Shown here piece by piece: positions 9,353-18,823 of a stretch of 64,000 nucleotides of DNA (position 1 is its first letter; every line of letters starts with the position of its first letter). Source of the DNA: Caballeronia insecticola (lineage in GTDB: Bacteria; Pseudomonadota; Gammaproteobacteria; Burkholderiales; Burkholderiaceae); NCBI RefSeq assembly GCF_000402035.1, contig NC_021287.1:62001-126000 (forward strand), in the 5' to 3' direction. Below the pieces are notes generated by a model. That model was not told the DNA's origin and did not search any database. It saw nothing but the letters and a program-made list of their open reading frames with translations. Made by a program: the position numbers and the translations under genes.

Positions 9353-11020
9353 TCAACTGGCCGTGCCGCGCTTGCGGTTGACGATCGCCGTCTCCGAAAG
9401 ATCGATTTCCCGCATCAGCTTGCTCAAGGTCTCGTCGTTGATCGCCTGGGCGTAGCGCAGTCTCAGCAGTTCCGTGCGTTCGGCGCGCAGCGCGGCCATC
9501 TTGAGGCGCGTTTCCATCAGCTCGCTTTTTCTGGCCGCCACGCGCGGCGCTTCTTCGTCGCCCAGTTGTTCGAGGCGGCGCCGGTACAGGCTCATCACGC
9601 GCGCGGTGGAATCGGCGCAGCGGGCGGACGCGGCTTCGTCCATTTGCTCAATGAGTTCGTCGTGCGTGTCGTCGATCGCGCGGATCGCCGCCTGCGCCGC
9701 GCTGCGACGCGCCATGCGTTCCTCGGCCGCGTGCGGATTGCGCTCCCGCGCGACGCCGCGCAGCATCAGCGGCAGGCCAACGACCGCGATCAGCAGCGAC
9801 ACCAGAATCACCGCCGACGCAATGAAGATCGCCAGATCGCGCCCGGCGAGCGGCGTGCCGTTCTCCAGCGCCACCGGCAGCGACAAGACGCCCGCGAGCG
9901 TTACCGCGCCGCGCACGCCGGCAATGGTGGTCAGCGCGAGCGTGCGCACGCCGGGCGCGGCGCTGTCGAGGCCCTGCTTGGCCGTTCTGCGCGCGGCGAC
10001 CCAGCGCAGCGAATACACCCACACGAAGCGCAGCGCGTAGAGCGCGACCAGCGTCGCGAACACGTAGCCGAGCAGCAGCCCGACTTGCGCGTTGCCGTCG
10101 TGATGCGCCTCGATCAGCGCCTGCCCGATGATGTGTGGAAACTGCAGCCCGAGCAGGATGAACACCATGCCGTTGAAGACGAACTCGATCATCGTCCACG
10201 TGCTCGTCATGCGCACGCGCACCGCGCTCGGAACGCTGTCGCGCAGGCTCTGGATGTTCATCACCATGCCCGCCGACACGGCCGCCAGAATGCCGGAGCA
10301 GCCCGTGTGCTCGGCGACGACATAGGCCGCGAACGGAATCAGGATCGTCAGGATCACGCCGGCGGCCGGGTCGTCGTCTTCGGAGAATTTCAGCAGGCGC
10401 GACGGAATTTCGGTCACGGCCCAACTGATCACCGCGCCGATCGCGATCCCGCCCGCCGCGATGATGAAAAAGCTGACGGTGGCGTCGCGCAGCGAGAACA
10501 CGCCCGTCAGCGCGGCCGCGATCGCGAATTTCAGCGCGACGAGGCCCGACGCGTCGTTCATCAGCGCTTCGCCTTCGAGGACGTGCATCAGGTTCGCCGG
10601 AATGCGATTGCGCCCCGCGATGCCCGTGAGCGCGACGGCATCGGTCGGCGAGAGCACGGCGGCGAGCGCGAACGCGACGGGCAGCGGCATCGACGGAATC
10701 ATCGCGTGCAGAAAAAAGCCGAGCACGCCGACCGTGATGAACACGAGCCCGAGCGCGAGCATCAGGATCGCGCGGCGCTGCATGTACAGCTCGCGCTTCG
10801 GAATGCGCCAGCCGTCCGCGAACAGCAGCGGCGGGATGAACAGCAGCATGAAAAGTTCGGGATCGAAGGTGACGTGCAGACCGAGGCGCGGCCACGCCAG
10901 CAGCGCGCCGATCGCGATCTGGATAAGCGGCAGCGGCAGCTTCACCGGCAGCAGGCTCACGCCGAGTCCGGAGAGTGCCACCGCGAGCAGCAGAATGAGA
11001 ACGGTAAAAACGATTTCCAT
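9353..11020 (-). CDS. CPA1-family Na+(K+)/H+ antiporter
   Basis: Inner-membrane monovalent cation:proton antiporter, 555 aa. About 12 transmembrane segments fill residues 1-400. The conserved SPTDAVALTGIAG is near 123 and the ion-binding NDASGLVALKFA near 154. After residue ~430 follows a cytoplasmic, charged, helical tail (RRSAAQAAIRAIDDTHDELIE and on), as in NhaP-like bacterial members. It probably serves pH and Na+/K+ homeostasis. No neighbouring gene suggests a more specific role. The start ATG (complement of 11018-11020) leads straight into TM1. Confidence 0.9.
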   Translation of the reverse strand: MEIVFTVLILLLAVALSGLGVSLLPVKLPLPLIQIAIGALLAWPRLGLHVTFDPELFMLLFIPPLLFADGWRIPKRELYMQRRAILMLALGLVFITVGVLGFFLHAMIPSMPLPVAFALAAVLSPTDAVALTGIAGRNRIPANLMHVLEGEALMNDASGLVALKFAIAAALTGVFSLRDATVSFFIIAAGGIAIGAVISWAVTEIPSRLLKFSEDDDPAAGVILTILIPFAAYVVAEHTGCSGILAAVSAGMVMNIQSLRDSVPSAVRVRMTSTWTMIEFVFNGMVFILLGLQFPHIIGQALIEAHHDGNAQVGLLLGYVFATLVALYALRFVWVYSLRWVAARRTAKQGLDSAAPGVRTLALTTIAGVRGAVTLAGVLSLPVALENGTPLAGRDLAIFIASAVILVSLLIAVVGLPLMLRGVARERNPHAAEERMARRSAAQAAIRAIDDTHDELIEQMDEAASARCADSTARVMSLYRRRLEQLGDEEAPRVAARKSELMETRLKMAALRAERTELLRLRYAQAINDETLSKLMREIDLSETAIVNRKRGTAS

Positions 11021-11439
11021 GTGTGCGCTATAGCACGACGCACGCGGGCGTCCGGCGCGCGCGGCGTCTACGATTGTTTCGATGAGCGGAAAGTGTAGCC
11101 CGTGCCGGCGAAGCGGTCAGCGTCCCGTGCCGCGCCGTTGCCCGACGGACGTCGTCCGCCGATTTCGCACCGCAACGGTGCGCGTGCACGTGAAATCGCC
11201 TGCCGACGGTGCATGTCGCGGGCAAAAGGCCGACGAATCGCGTCGCTGCGCGCCTCGCCGTGCGCATGGAGCTTGCTTAAACGAAAGCCACGGGACGTTC
11301 AGACTCCCGACGAGATCATCGAGGGCTGTTCTATGAAAATGGTTTGGGGCGGATCCGCCGCGGGTCCGGTGGCAGTGACGACGCAACGCACGCGCAGGTC
11401 GGTGGCGCATCGCCCGGGCTCACAGGCGAGGACATCGAC
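11021..11439. other. Divergent intergenic region between antiporter and EAL gene
   Basis: About 420 bases that must hold two divergent promoters. A short open frame of 37 codons (11333-11446, plus) starts at an ATG with a good GAGGG site and ends overlapping the EAL start codon region at 11440. It could couple translation to the EAL gene, but nothing in it resembles a known protein. I see no other structure. Confidence 0.35.
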
Positions 11440-12756
11440 ATGGTGATCGCAAATCCCGAGAAAGCGACGGTGACCACGCGCAGCTTCGAGCTCGGCGTGA
11501 TGTCGGGACTCGAGCGCTATTCGGTCGAACACGGCGAGCTGACGTTATCGAGCGTGTTTCAGCCGGTGTTCAGCCTCTCGCATATGCGGGCGGTCGGCTA
11601 CGAGGGGCTGTTGCGCGCGCACGATGCGCTCGACCGGCCGGTGTCGCCGCTCGACGTGTTCGGGCAGGCGTCGCGCCTGGGCGAGGCGTTGCAGATCGAC
11701 CGGCTCGCGCAGGCGCTGCATCTCGAAAATTTCAAGATGCTCGGCGCGCAGACCGAATGGCTGTTTCTCAACGTGCATCCGGGCGCGCTGACCGAGCCGT
11801 ATCACGCGGCCGCGCTGATGGCGAATCTCAAGCGCCTGCATATCGAGCCGCGCCGCATCGTGCTGGAAGTGCTGGAGCAAAGCGCCGACGACGTCGAGCG
11901 GCTCGCGCTCGCCGTGCAGCAATTCCGCGAGCAGGGCTTTCTCATTGCGCTCGACGACTTCGGCGCGGGGCATACGAACATCGAGCGTATCTGGCAGCTC
12001 GATCCGGATATCGTCAAACTGGATCGCGTGATGCTCTCGCACGCCGGACAGAACGTGCATGCGCCGCTCTCGCCGCGTACGCGCAAGCAGCGGCAGAACA
12101 TGGAGGCGGTGCTGTCGGGGATCGTGTCGCTGCTGCACGAGGCGGGCAAGCTCGTGCTGATCGAAGGCGTCGAGACCGAGCACGAAGCGCAACTCGCGCT
12201 CGCGAGCGGCGCGGACTTCGTGCAGGGATTTTTCTTTGCGCGGCCGCATCCGGGACCGGCGGACAGCGTGCATGCGCAGACGATCATCGGCGAGCTGACC
12301 GAGCGTTATCGTCTGCAGACCGAGGCGCGCGAGCGGCGCGTCGCCACGCGCCTGCAGCCGTATCTGCGCGCGTTCGAGCGGGCCGCCGAACGGCTCGCGG
12401 CGGGCGAGCCGCTCGAAGAAGTGTGCTGGAATTTCCTCGCGCTCGACAACGCCGCGCGCTGCTTCCTGCTCGATCAGAACGGCAAGCAGGCGGGCCGCAA
12501 TGTCGTGCTGCGCGCGGACCGCGCCGCGCACGAGGCGCGCTTTCTGCCGCTCATCGACGCGCAGGGCGCGAACTGGCTGCGCCGCCCGTACTTCCGCGCG
12601 GCGCTCGGCGACCCGGAACGCGTGCATGTGACCAAACCGTATCTGTCGATCAACGAGGCGATGCCGTGCGTCACGCTGTCGGTGGAGACGCGCTCGGGAG
12701 GCAAGCGCTGCGTGCTGTGCGGCGACATCGACTGGCTGCCCGACGACGCCGAGTGA
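11440..12756 (+). CDS. EAL-domain cyclic-di-GMP phosphodiesterase with YkuI-like C-terminal domain
   Basis: A 438-aa cytoplasmic protein. The EAL domain (about 35-280) keeps the residues needed for c-di-GMP hydrolysis: EGLLR near 54, FLNVHP, the metal-binding LEVLE, DDFGAG near 171, the Lys in DIVKLDR, IEGVET near 242 and QGFFFARP. It is therefore probably active. The C-terminal ~150 residues (LQPYLRAFERAAERLAAGEP onward) resemble the PAS/Cache-like domain after EAL in Bacillus YkuI, a likely ligand sensor. The ATG at 11440 has a GAGG site; other starts exist upstream. It probably lowers c-di-GMP and favours motility. Confidence 0.88.
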   Translation: MVIANPEKATVTTRSFELGVMSGLERYSVEHGELTLSSVFQPVFSLSHMRAVGYEGLLRAHDALDRPVSPLDVFGQASRLGEALQIDRLAQALHLENFKMLGAQTEWLFLNVHPGALTEPYHAAALMANLKRLHIEPRRIVLEVLEQSADDVERLALAVQQFREQGFLIALDDFGAGHTNIERIWQLDPDIVKLDRVMLSHAGQNVHAPLSPRTRKQRQNMEAVLSGIVSLLHEAGKLVLIEGVETEHEAQLALASGADFVQGFFFARPHPGPADSVHAQTIIGELTERYRLQTEARERRVATRLQPYLRAFERAAERLAAGEPLEEVCWNFLALDNAARCFLLDQNGKQAGRNVVLRADRAAHEARFLPLIDAQGANWLRRPYFRAALGDPERVHVTKPYLSINEAMPCVTLSVETRSGGKRCVLCGDIDWLPDDAE

Positions 12757-12778
12757 CGTCGCCGAGCAAGCGCGCGGC

Positions 12779-15700
12779 TTATTTCACGGCGACGACCGGA
12801 ATGCCCTTCAGCGATGCCGCGCCTTTCATCGTGTCGATGGCGGCGCGGACCGCGTCGCCCGTCGCCGCCTCGATGCCGATGCGCGCCGCAAGATCGCGCT
12901 CGCTGCGCTTGACCATCGCGACGTTCGCGAGCTTCACGTGGCCGTAGCCGCGCACGCGCTCGAACAGCGCGGCTAGCGTCTCTACGTCGCGGGCGTTGTC
13001 GGCGTCGAGTTTCGCCAGCGCACGCGTCAGGGTGATTTCGAAGTCGTCGGCAAGTTGGCGTTCCATGCGGCGTTCGAGCGTCTTGCCGAAGACATCGAGC
13101 GCACTGCCGCGCAGCGCACGGAATTTCGCGAGACCGCCGAACACCGGCCACATCCATTGGCCGAACACCTTCTTCTTCGGCACGCCGCCGTTTGTCGAAT
13201 GCGTGAGCGCGGGCGGTGCGAGATTGAACTTCACCGCATAACTTTCGCCCGCCGTGCCTTCGAACTGAGCGGCAAGCGCCGCGCGAAACGCCGGGTCCGC
13301 ATGCAGGCGCGCGACTTCGTATTCGTCCTTCACGGCGAGCAGCTTGTAGAACGAGATCGCGATGCCGCGCGCGATGGCTTCATGCCCGGCCGCCGCATTC
13401 ACCAGCTTGCGATAACGCTCGACATACTTCGCGCCGCCGTACGCAAGCAGCCGTTCCTCGCGATCGCGGATCAGCTCGGGCAGCGACATATGCGCAAGCG
13501 TGACGCGCTTGGCCAGCGCTTTCGCCTGCGCGCTCAGCGCATCGAGCGCCGACATGTCGGCTGCAGCCAGACGGCCGATCGCGAATGCCAGTTTGTTCGC
13601 CGTCACCGCGACGTTGTTCAGTTCGATGGCGCGCATCAGCGCCGCCAGCGACAGCGGCACGAGCCCGAGTTGCCACGCAAAGCCGAGCATCAGAATGTTC
13701 GCGCCGATGGTGTCGCCGAGAAAGCGCGTCGCGAGTGCTTGCGCGTCGCAGTGGCGCATTGCGTCGTGGGCATCGGGGCCGGCTGCGTGGCGCATCTTGT
13801 CGAGCAGCGCATCGGCATGAAGATTCGCTTCGGGGTTCTGCACGAAGCTCGCGTTCGGAATCGCGTGCGTGTTCACGACGATCTTCGTGCGATCGTGCCG
13901 CACCGTCTGCAACGCTTCCGGACTCGCGCCGACGACCATGTCGCACGCGAGCAGCAGATCGGCCTGTTGCGTGTCGATGCGCACCTGATTCAGCAGCGCA
14001 TCCGTCGCGGCGAAGCGCACGAACGACAGCACCGAGCCGCCTTTCTGCGCGAAGCCCATGAAATCGAGCACCGACGCGCTCTTGCCTTCCAGATGCGCCG
14101 CCATGCTGATGAGCGCGCCCACCGTCACGACGCCCGTGCCGCCGACGCCCGTCACGAGAATGTCGTACGGCGCCTGATCGAGATGGCCGGCCGGCAGCGG
14201 CAAGGCATCGACGCGGCGCGCGAGTTCGGCCGGATCGAATGCGTGGCCCGCGGCTTTCTTCAGCTTCGCGCCTTCGAGCGTGACGAAGCTCGGGCAGAAG
14301 CCGTTCACGCACGAATAATCCTTGTTGCACGACGACTGATCGATGCGCCGCTTGCGCCCGAGTTCGGTTTCGACCGGCTCGACCGACAGACAATTCGACT
14401 GCACGCCGCAATCGCCGCAGCCTTCGCACACGGCTTCGTTGATGAACAGACGCTTGTCCGGATCGGGAAACTCGCCTTTTTTGCGGCGGCGGCGCTTCTC
14501 GGCGGCGCACGTCTGATCGTAGATGAGCACGGTCACGCCCGGCGTGTCGCGCAGACGGCGCTGCACGTCATCCAGCTCGCCGCGATGATGGAACGTCGTG
14601 CCGCGCGGAAATTGATCTTCGTGGCCGATGTATTTCTCCGGCTCGTCGCTGACGACAACCAACAGCGCAATGCCTTCCGCCTCCACCTGCCGCGCGATCT
14701 GCGGCACGGAGATGCTGCCGTCGACCGGCTGGCCGCCTGTCATCGCGACCGCATCGTTGTAGAGAATCTTGTACGTGATGTTGGCCTTCGCGGCCACGGC
14801 CTGACGGATCGCGAGAATGCCGGAATGGAAATACGTGCCGTCGCCGAGATTCTGGAAGACGTGCGGCGTCTTGGTGAACATCGAGTGCGAGGCCCAGTCG
14901 ACGCCTTCGCCGCCCATCTGGATCAGCCCGGTGGTGTCGCGCTCCATCCACGACGCCATGAAGTGACAGCCGATGCCCGCCTGCGCGACCGATCCTTCCG
15001 GCACTTTCGTCGACGTGTTGTGCGGACAGCCCGAGCAGAAGTAGGGCGTGCGCTTCACGGCATCGGCGACATTCGAAAGAATGTGCGGCGCAACCAGATC
15101 GACCACCTTGTCGCGGCGATCGAGCGCAGGCTTGTGACGCGCGAGCCAGTCCGCGAACACCGGCAGCACGCGCGAAGGCCTCAGTTCGCCGAGCGCCGAC
15201 AGCAGCGCCGCGCCGTCGCGCGCGTTCTTGCCGATCACGACCGGGCGCGCGCCATCCACACGGTTGTACAGATGCTCCTTGATCTGCTGCTCGACGACCG
15301 GCCCTTTCTCCTCGATCACGAGCACTTCGCTCAGGCCTTCGACGAAAGTGTCGAGCCGCGTCGTTTCCAGCGGATACGACAGCCCGACCTTGTAGATGCG
15401 CACGCCGGCGGCATCGAGATCGTCGACGGTGAGGTCGAGCCGGCGCAGCGCTTCCATCAGATCGAGATGCGCCTTGCCGCAGGTCACGATGCCCACGTTC
15501 GCGCGCGGGCTCGGCGCGATCCATTTGTCGATGCTGTTCGCGCGCGCGAAATGGCGCACGGCGTCGAGCTTCGCGGCGAGGCGCGCCTCGATAGTCAGGC
15601 TCGGGAGATCGGGCCAGCGGTTGTGCAGGCCGCCCGGCGGCGGCGTGAAGTCTTCGGGCGCGCGCCAGTCGGTGCGGATGGCGTCGAGATCGACGGTCGA

Positions 15701-16363
15701 GCCGGATTCGACGGTCTCGGAAATCGCCTTGAAGCCGACCCACGCGCCCGAAAAACGCGACAGCGCCCAGCCGTAGACGCCGAACTCCAGCATGTCCGCG
15801 ACGTTCGACGGATTCACCACCGGCATGTGCCACGAGATCATCGTCTGGTCGCTCTGATGCGGCATCGACGACGACACGCAGCCGTGGTCATCGCCCGCGA
15901 CCACCAGCACGCCGCCATGCGGCGACGAACCGTAGGCGTTGCCGTGCTTGAGCGCATCGCCCGCGCGATCGACGCCCGGACCCTTGCCGTACCACATCGC
16001 GAAGACGCCCTCGACGGTGCGCTCCGAGTCCGATTCCACGCGCTGCGTGCCCAGCACGGCAGTGCCGCCGAGTTCCTCGTTGATCGCGGGCAGAAAGCGC
16101 ACATCGTGCGACGCGAGCAGTTTCTTCGCTTTCCACAATTGCTGATCGACCATGCCGAGCGGCGAACCGCGATAGCCGCTGACGAAACCCGCCGTGTTGA
16201 GACCCGCCGCGCGATCGAGTTCGCGCTGCATCAGCACGAGCCGCACGAGCGCCTGCGTGCCCGTGAGAAAGATGCGGCCGGTCGTGGCGCTCAGGTTGTC
16301 GCTCAGTTGGTAGTCCGACAGCGCGGGCGGAGAAAAAGCATCGGCGGGGACGCGTGCGTTCAT
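12779..16363 (-). CDS. Fused indolepyruvate:ferredoxin oxidoreductase
   Basis: A 1194-aa single-chain 2-oxoacid:ferredoxin oxidoreductase of the indolepyruvate type, decarboxylating aryl-pyruvates to aryl-acetyl-CoA with electrons passed to ferredoxin. In order: an N-terminal pyrimidine-binding TPP domain (RGSPLGMVDQQLW), a C-terminal TPP domain with GDGTYFHSG near 510, an iron-sulfur region with CEGCGDCGVQSNC near 644, and a gamma-type domain from about 720 (GVGGTGVVTVGALI). A further CSGCPHNT lies near 440. Archaeal enzymes use separate IorA/IorB chains; the fusion is usual in beta-proteobacteria. It is convergent with the EAL gene with only 22 bases between. Start MNARVPAD chosen; a longer frame upstream is not conserved-looking. 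Confidence 0.92.
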   Translation of the reverse strand: MNARVPADAFSPPALSDYQLSDNLSATTGRIFLTGTQALVRLVLMQRELDRAAGLNTAGFVSGYRGSPLGMVDQQLWKAKKLLASHDVRFLPAINEELGGTAVLGTQRVESDSERTVEGVFAMWYGKGPGVDRAGDALKHGNAYGSSPHGGVLVVAGDDHGCVSSSMPHQSDQTMISWHMPVVNPSNVADMLEFGVYGWALSRFSGAWVGFKAISETVESGSTVDLDAIRTDWRAPEDFTPPPGGLHNRWPDLPSLTIEARLAAKLDAVRHFARANSIDKWIAPSPRANVGIVTCGKAHLDLMEALRRLDLTVDDLDAAGVRIYKVGLSYPLETTRLDTFVEGLSEVLVIEEKGPVVEQQIKEHLYNRVDGARPVVIGKNARDGAALLSALGELRPSRVLPVFADWLARHKPALDRRDKVVDLVAPHILSNVADAVKRTPYFCSGCPHNTSTKVPEGSVAQAGIGCHFMASWMERDTTGLIQMGGEGVDWASHSMFTKTPHVFQNLGDGTYFHSGILAIRQAVAAKANITYKILYNDAVAMTGGQPVDGSISVPQIARQVEAEGIALLVVVSDEPEKYIGHEDQFPRGTTFHHRGELDDVQRRLRDTPGVTVLIYDQTCAAEKRRRRKKGEFPDPDKRLFINEAVCEGCGDCGVQSNCLSVEPVETELGRKRRIDQSSCNKDYSCVNGFCPSFVTLEGAKLKKAAGHAFDPAELARRVDALPLPAGHLDQAPYDILVTGVGGTGVVTVGALISMAAHLEGKSASVLDFMGFAQKGGSVLSFVRFAATDALLNQVRIDTQQADLLLACDMVVGASPEALQTVRHDRTKIVVNTHAIPNASFVQNPEANLHADALLDKMRHAAGPDAHDAMRHCDAQALATRFLGDTIGANILMLGFAWQLGLVPLSLAALMRAIELNNVAVTANKLAFAIGRLAAADMSALDALSAQAKALAKRVTLAHMSLPELIRDREERLLAYGGAKYVERYRKLVNAAAGHEAIARGIAISFYKLLAVKDEYEVARLHADPAFRAALAAQFEGTAGESYAVKFNLAPPALTHSTNGGVPKKKVFGQWMWPVFGGLAKFRALRGSALDVFGKTLERRMERQLADDFEITLTRALAKLDADNARDVETLAALFERVRGYGHVKLANVAMVKRSERDLAARIGIEAATGDAVRAAIDTMKGAASLKGIPVVAVK

Positions 16364-16608
16364 GGAATCTCGTCTCGTTCTATGTATGTGAGGCAATGCA
16401 ACATTCTTTGCCGACAAATGCGGAATGTTTTTGCTCAGTCGCCCGGATTTGACGCGCATCGGCAAACATCGGCCTCGTTTTCGCGTCGATGGAGAGAAAT
16501 CTTCTCGATTCGGCGTCGCTACACGTAAACCCGAAGCGGGAATGGGCACGCATCGGGGCTAATCTGAATGCCTCAATCTCGGGGAATTTGTCGGGGAAAC
16601 CTACGTCC

Positions 16609-17265
16609 ATGAAGCTCTACTACTGGCCGAAGACACGCGCCTTTCGCGCGCTGTGGATGCTCGAAGAAATGCGCGTGCCGTACCGGCTCGAATTCGTGAA
16701 TATCCGCGCGGGCGCGCAGAACGATCCGAATTTTTGCCGCGTCAATCCGATGTCGAAGTTGCCCGCGCTGGAGGACGGCGTGGTGCGCGTGGCCGAGTCG
16801 GGCGCAGTGCTGCTCTATCTTGCAGACCGCTATCCGGAAACCGGCATGGGCGTGCCGCTCGACGATCCCGCGCGCGGCCGCTTTCTGCAATGGATGTTTT
16901 TCACCGGCTCATGCCTGGAACCGGCGATGGCCGAGCGCATGACCGGCGCGCGAGGCAACACGGTGAGCTTCGGCTGGGGCGATCTCTCGCGCGTCGAGCA
17001 CGCGATCGAAGGCGCGCTGGAGGAAGGGCCGTGGCTGCTCGGCGAACAATTCACCGCCGCCGATATTCTCGCGGCGAGCACGTTGCAGATCGCGTTCATG
17101 GCGAAGCTGGTCGGGCCGCAGGGCGTGCTGTTCGATTATGTCGAGCGGGCGCTCGCGCGTGAGGGCTACGAGCGCGCGTCCGCAATCGATCATCGTGAGG
17201 CGGAGCGGCTGGCGCTCAGGCCGCACGCGGGTGTCGCGCACGGCACGGAAGAATCGCAATCGTGA
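16609..17265 (+). CDS. Glutathione S-transferase family protein
   Basis: A 218-aa cytoplasmic GST. The N-terminal thioredoxin-like domain (MKLYYWPKTRAFRALWMLEE) includes the cis-Pro loop NPMSKLPALED and the glutathione-binding ESGAVLLYLADRY. An all-helical C-terminal domain carries the N-capping motif FTAADILAASTL. The ATG at 16609 is preceded by CGGGGAAA. It is divergent from the ferredoxin oxidoreductase with a 245-bp shared upstream region. The substrate is unknown; family members detoxify electrophiles or peroxides. Confidence 0.9.
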   Translation: MKLYYWPKTRAFRALWMLEEMRVPYRLEFVNIRAGAQNDPNFCRVNPMSKLPALEDGVVRVAESGAVLLYLADRYPETGMGVPLDDPARGRFLQWMFFTGSCLEPAMAERMTGARGNTVSFGWGDLSRVEHAIEGALEEGPWLLGEQFTAADILAASTLQIAFMAKLVGPQGVLFDYVERALAREGYERASAIDHREAERLALRPHAGVAHGTEESQS

Positions 17266-17281
17266 ATGCGAAGATGCCGGA

Positions 17282-17527
17282 TCAGGGGAACGTGCGCGGC
17301 TTCGGAATGCCCGCGCCGGCCTCGATATCCGACACGGCGCGTTGATGTGCCAGTTCGATGGCTTCGGCTTTGTCCGCGAGACCGTCGTCGCCGCCGACGG
17401 TCGACCACGGCTGGACCGCTTTGTCGTGATGCCGGATTTCGTATTCGGCGTCCCAGCGCGAGCCCTGTAGTTCGACCGGCCGAACGTGGATCGCGTAGAC
17501 GCCGTAAAGGAAGATCTGCTCAGGCAT
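17282..17527 (-). CDS. Small conserved-looking protein of unknown function
   Basis: An 81-aa soluble protein beginning MPEQIFLYGVYAIHVRPVEL, with a strong GGAGGG ribosome site 8 bases before the ATG. The N-terminal half is beta-rich (LYGVYAIHVRP, WDAEYEIRHHD), followed by a helix with AEAIELAHQRA. That beta-beta-beta-alpha outline resembles the next gene (17591-17812), suggesting related small domains. No catalytic motif is visible. It lies 16 bases from the convergent GST gene. Confidence 0.6.
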   Translation of the reverse strand: MPEQIFLYGVYAIHVRPVELQGSRWDAEYEIRHHDKAVQPWSTVGGDDGLADKAEAIELAHQRAVSDIEAGAGIPKPRTFP

Positions 17528-17590
17528 GATGCCCTCCGATGCAGCCGTTCGGCGCCGCGACGCGAACGCGCCGCACGCCCGCGCGGCCGC

Positions 17591-17812
17591 CTACAGTTCG
17601 ATTTCGCCGAGGATGCGGTGCGCAAGCGCCCGTGCTTCTTCGAGCGCTTCTTCCTCGTTGCCCGACGCGGCCTCGACTTCGTAGAGTGTCGCGTCGGCAT
17701 CTTCGCCGTCGTCGCGTGTCAGCGAGACGAGCCCCTGGAACTGATCGCCGTCGATGGCGCGTACGCCGATCGTCGCGGTGTAGATGCCTTTCGTGTAGAT
17801 CGTGTCTTCCAT
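17591..17812 (-). CDS. Small acidic protein of unknown function
   Basis: A 73-aa, strongly acidic protein (many Asp/Glu in the second half, for example RDDGEDADATLYEVEAASG). It has a GGAGG site 9 bases before its ATG. The N-terminus IYTKGIYTATIGVRAID is beta-rich and the C-terminus is a helix (EEALEEARALAHRILGEIEL). The arrangement is like that of the next small gene downstream (17282-17527), 63 bases away on the same strand, so the two may be co-transcribed paralogues. No function assigned. Confidence 0.6.
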   Translation of the reverse strand: MEDTIYTKGIYTATIGVRAIDGDQFQGLVSLTRDDGEDADATLYEVEAASGNEEEALEEARALAHRILGEIEL

Positions 17813-17906
17813 GTTGGCTTCGCCTCCGGCAAGGACGAAACCATGCTAGCACGCTGATATGTAATGCGTACGACGGCGCTCCGGCAGGTTTTCAGCCGGG
17901 GTTCGG

Positions 17907-18818
17907 CTATTTCAGAAGCTCCTCGACTTCTTCGAGCGTCGGCGAATGCGCGCCCGAATGCCGGCACGCCGCCGCGCCCGCCGCGAGCGCGAACTTCAGA
18001 TGATCCGACCAGTCGCCGTGACGCGCCATGAGGCTATAGAGCAATCCGCCGATGGACGCATCGCCCGCGCCGACGGTATCCGCCACTTCCACGCTCGGCG
18101 GACGCGCGTCATAGCGTTGCTCGCCGGCGTACAAAGATGCCTGCGCCGAACCGCGCGTGACGAGCACGGTGGCTTGCGGATTCATCGCGCGCACTGTTGC
18201 GAGCGCGTCCGCCTCGGGCATGCCCTTGAAGAGCATGTGCAGGTCTTCGTCCGATACCTTGATGAGATCGGCGAGCCCCGCCATGTTGCGCAGGATCGGC
18301 TCGTAGCCGTGTTCCATCAGATTGCGATAGTTCGGATCGAAGCTGATCTTCACGCCGTGCTCGCGCAATTGCGCCGCCAGCCGCGCGAGCGTGGCGCCGA
18401 GCGGCTGACGCACGAGGCTGATGCAGCCGAAATGCGCCCACTTCACCCGCTCCATCCAGCCTTGCGGCAGCTTCGACGGATCGAACGCGAGATCCGCGCC
18501 GTTTTCGCCCATGAAGTAATAGGTCGGCGGTTGCGTCTTGTGGACGATCGCCAGCAGCGGCGGCCGCTCGACGCGCTGCATGAAGCGCATGTCGAGACCG
18601 GACGCGACACTCGCTTCCCACAGGTCGTCGGAGAAATTGTCGGTGCCGAGCGAGCCCGCGCAGGCGGTCGGCAGGCCGAGCCGCGCGACCGCGCGCGCGA
18701 CGTTCCAGCCCGCGCCGCCCGGCCGCGAAAGCCAGCTCGACACGTCCGTGCGGATCATGTCGGTGAGAATGTCGCCGGCGGAGACGAATTGGGGGAAGTG
18801 GGTTTGCTCGCTTGCCAT
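17907..18818 (-). CDS. PfkB-family sugar kinase, probable fructokinase
   Basis: A 303-aa ribokinase-fold kinase that phosphorylates a sugar with ATP. The substrate loop GGAGWNVARAVARLG is near 34-48. The C-terminal signature DTVGAGDASIGGLL lies near 243-256 and carries the catalytic base Asp and the anion hole. It is the last gene of a three-gene operon; the upstream AGE-family epimerase/isomerase ends 5 bases before this ATG. If the isomerase makes fructose from mannose, this kinase would make fructose 6-phosphate. Fructose is inferred from context; the family also includes 2-ketogluconate and adenosine kinases. Confidence 0.87.
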   Translation of the reverse strand: MASEQTHFPQFVSAGDILTDMIRTDVSSWLSRPGGAGWNVARAVARLGLPTACAGSLGTDNFSDDLWEASVASGLDMRFMQRVERPPLLAIVHKTQPPTYYFMGENGADLAFDPSKLPQGWMERVKWAHFGCISLVRQPLGATLARLAAQLREHGVKISFDPNYRNLMEHGYEPILRNMAGLADLIKVSDEDLHMLFKGMPEADALATVRAMNPQATVLVTRGSAQASLYAGEQRYDARPPSVEVADTVGAGDASIGGLLYSLMARHGDWSDHLKFALAAGAAACRHSGAHSPTLEEVEELLK

Positions 18819-18823
18819 GCTTG

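Noticed and set aside
13055..16528. A 1157-codon plus-strand open frame opposite the ferredoxin oxidoreductase
   Set aside because: It is antisense to a strongly recognisable enzyme, is dominated by Arg/His/Asp, and has no domain. High-GC third-position bias keeps such antisense frames open.
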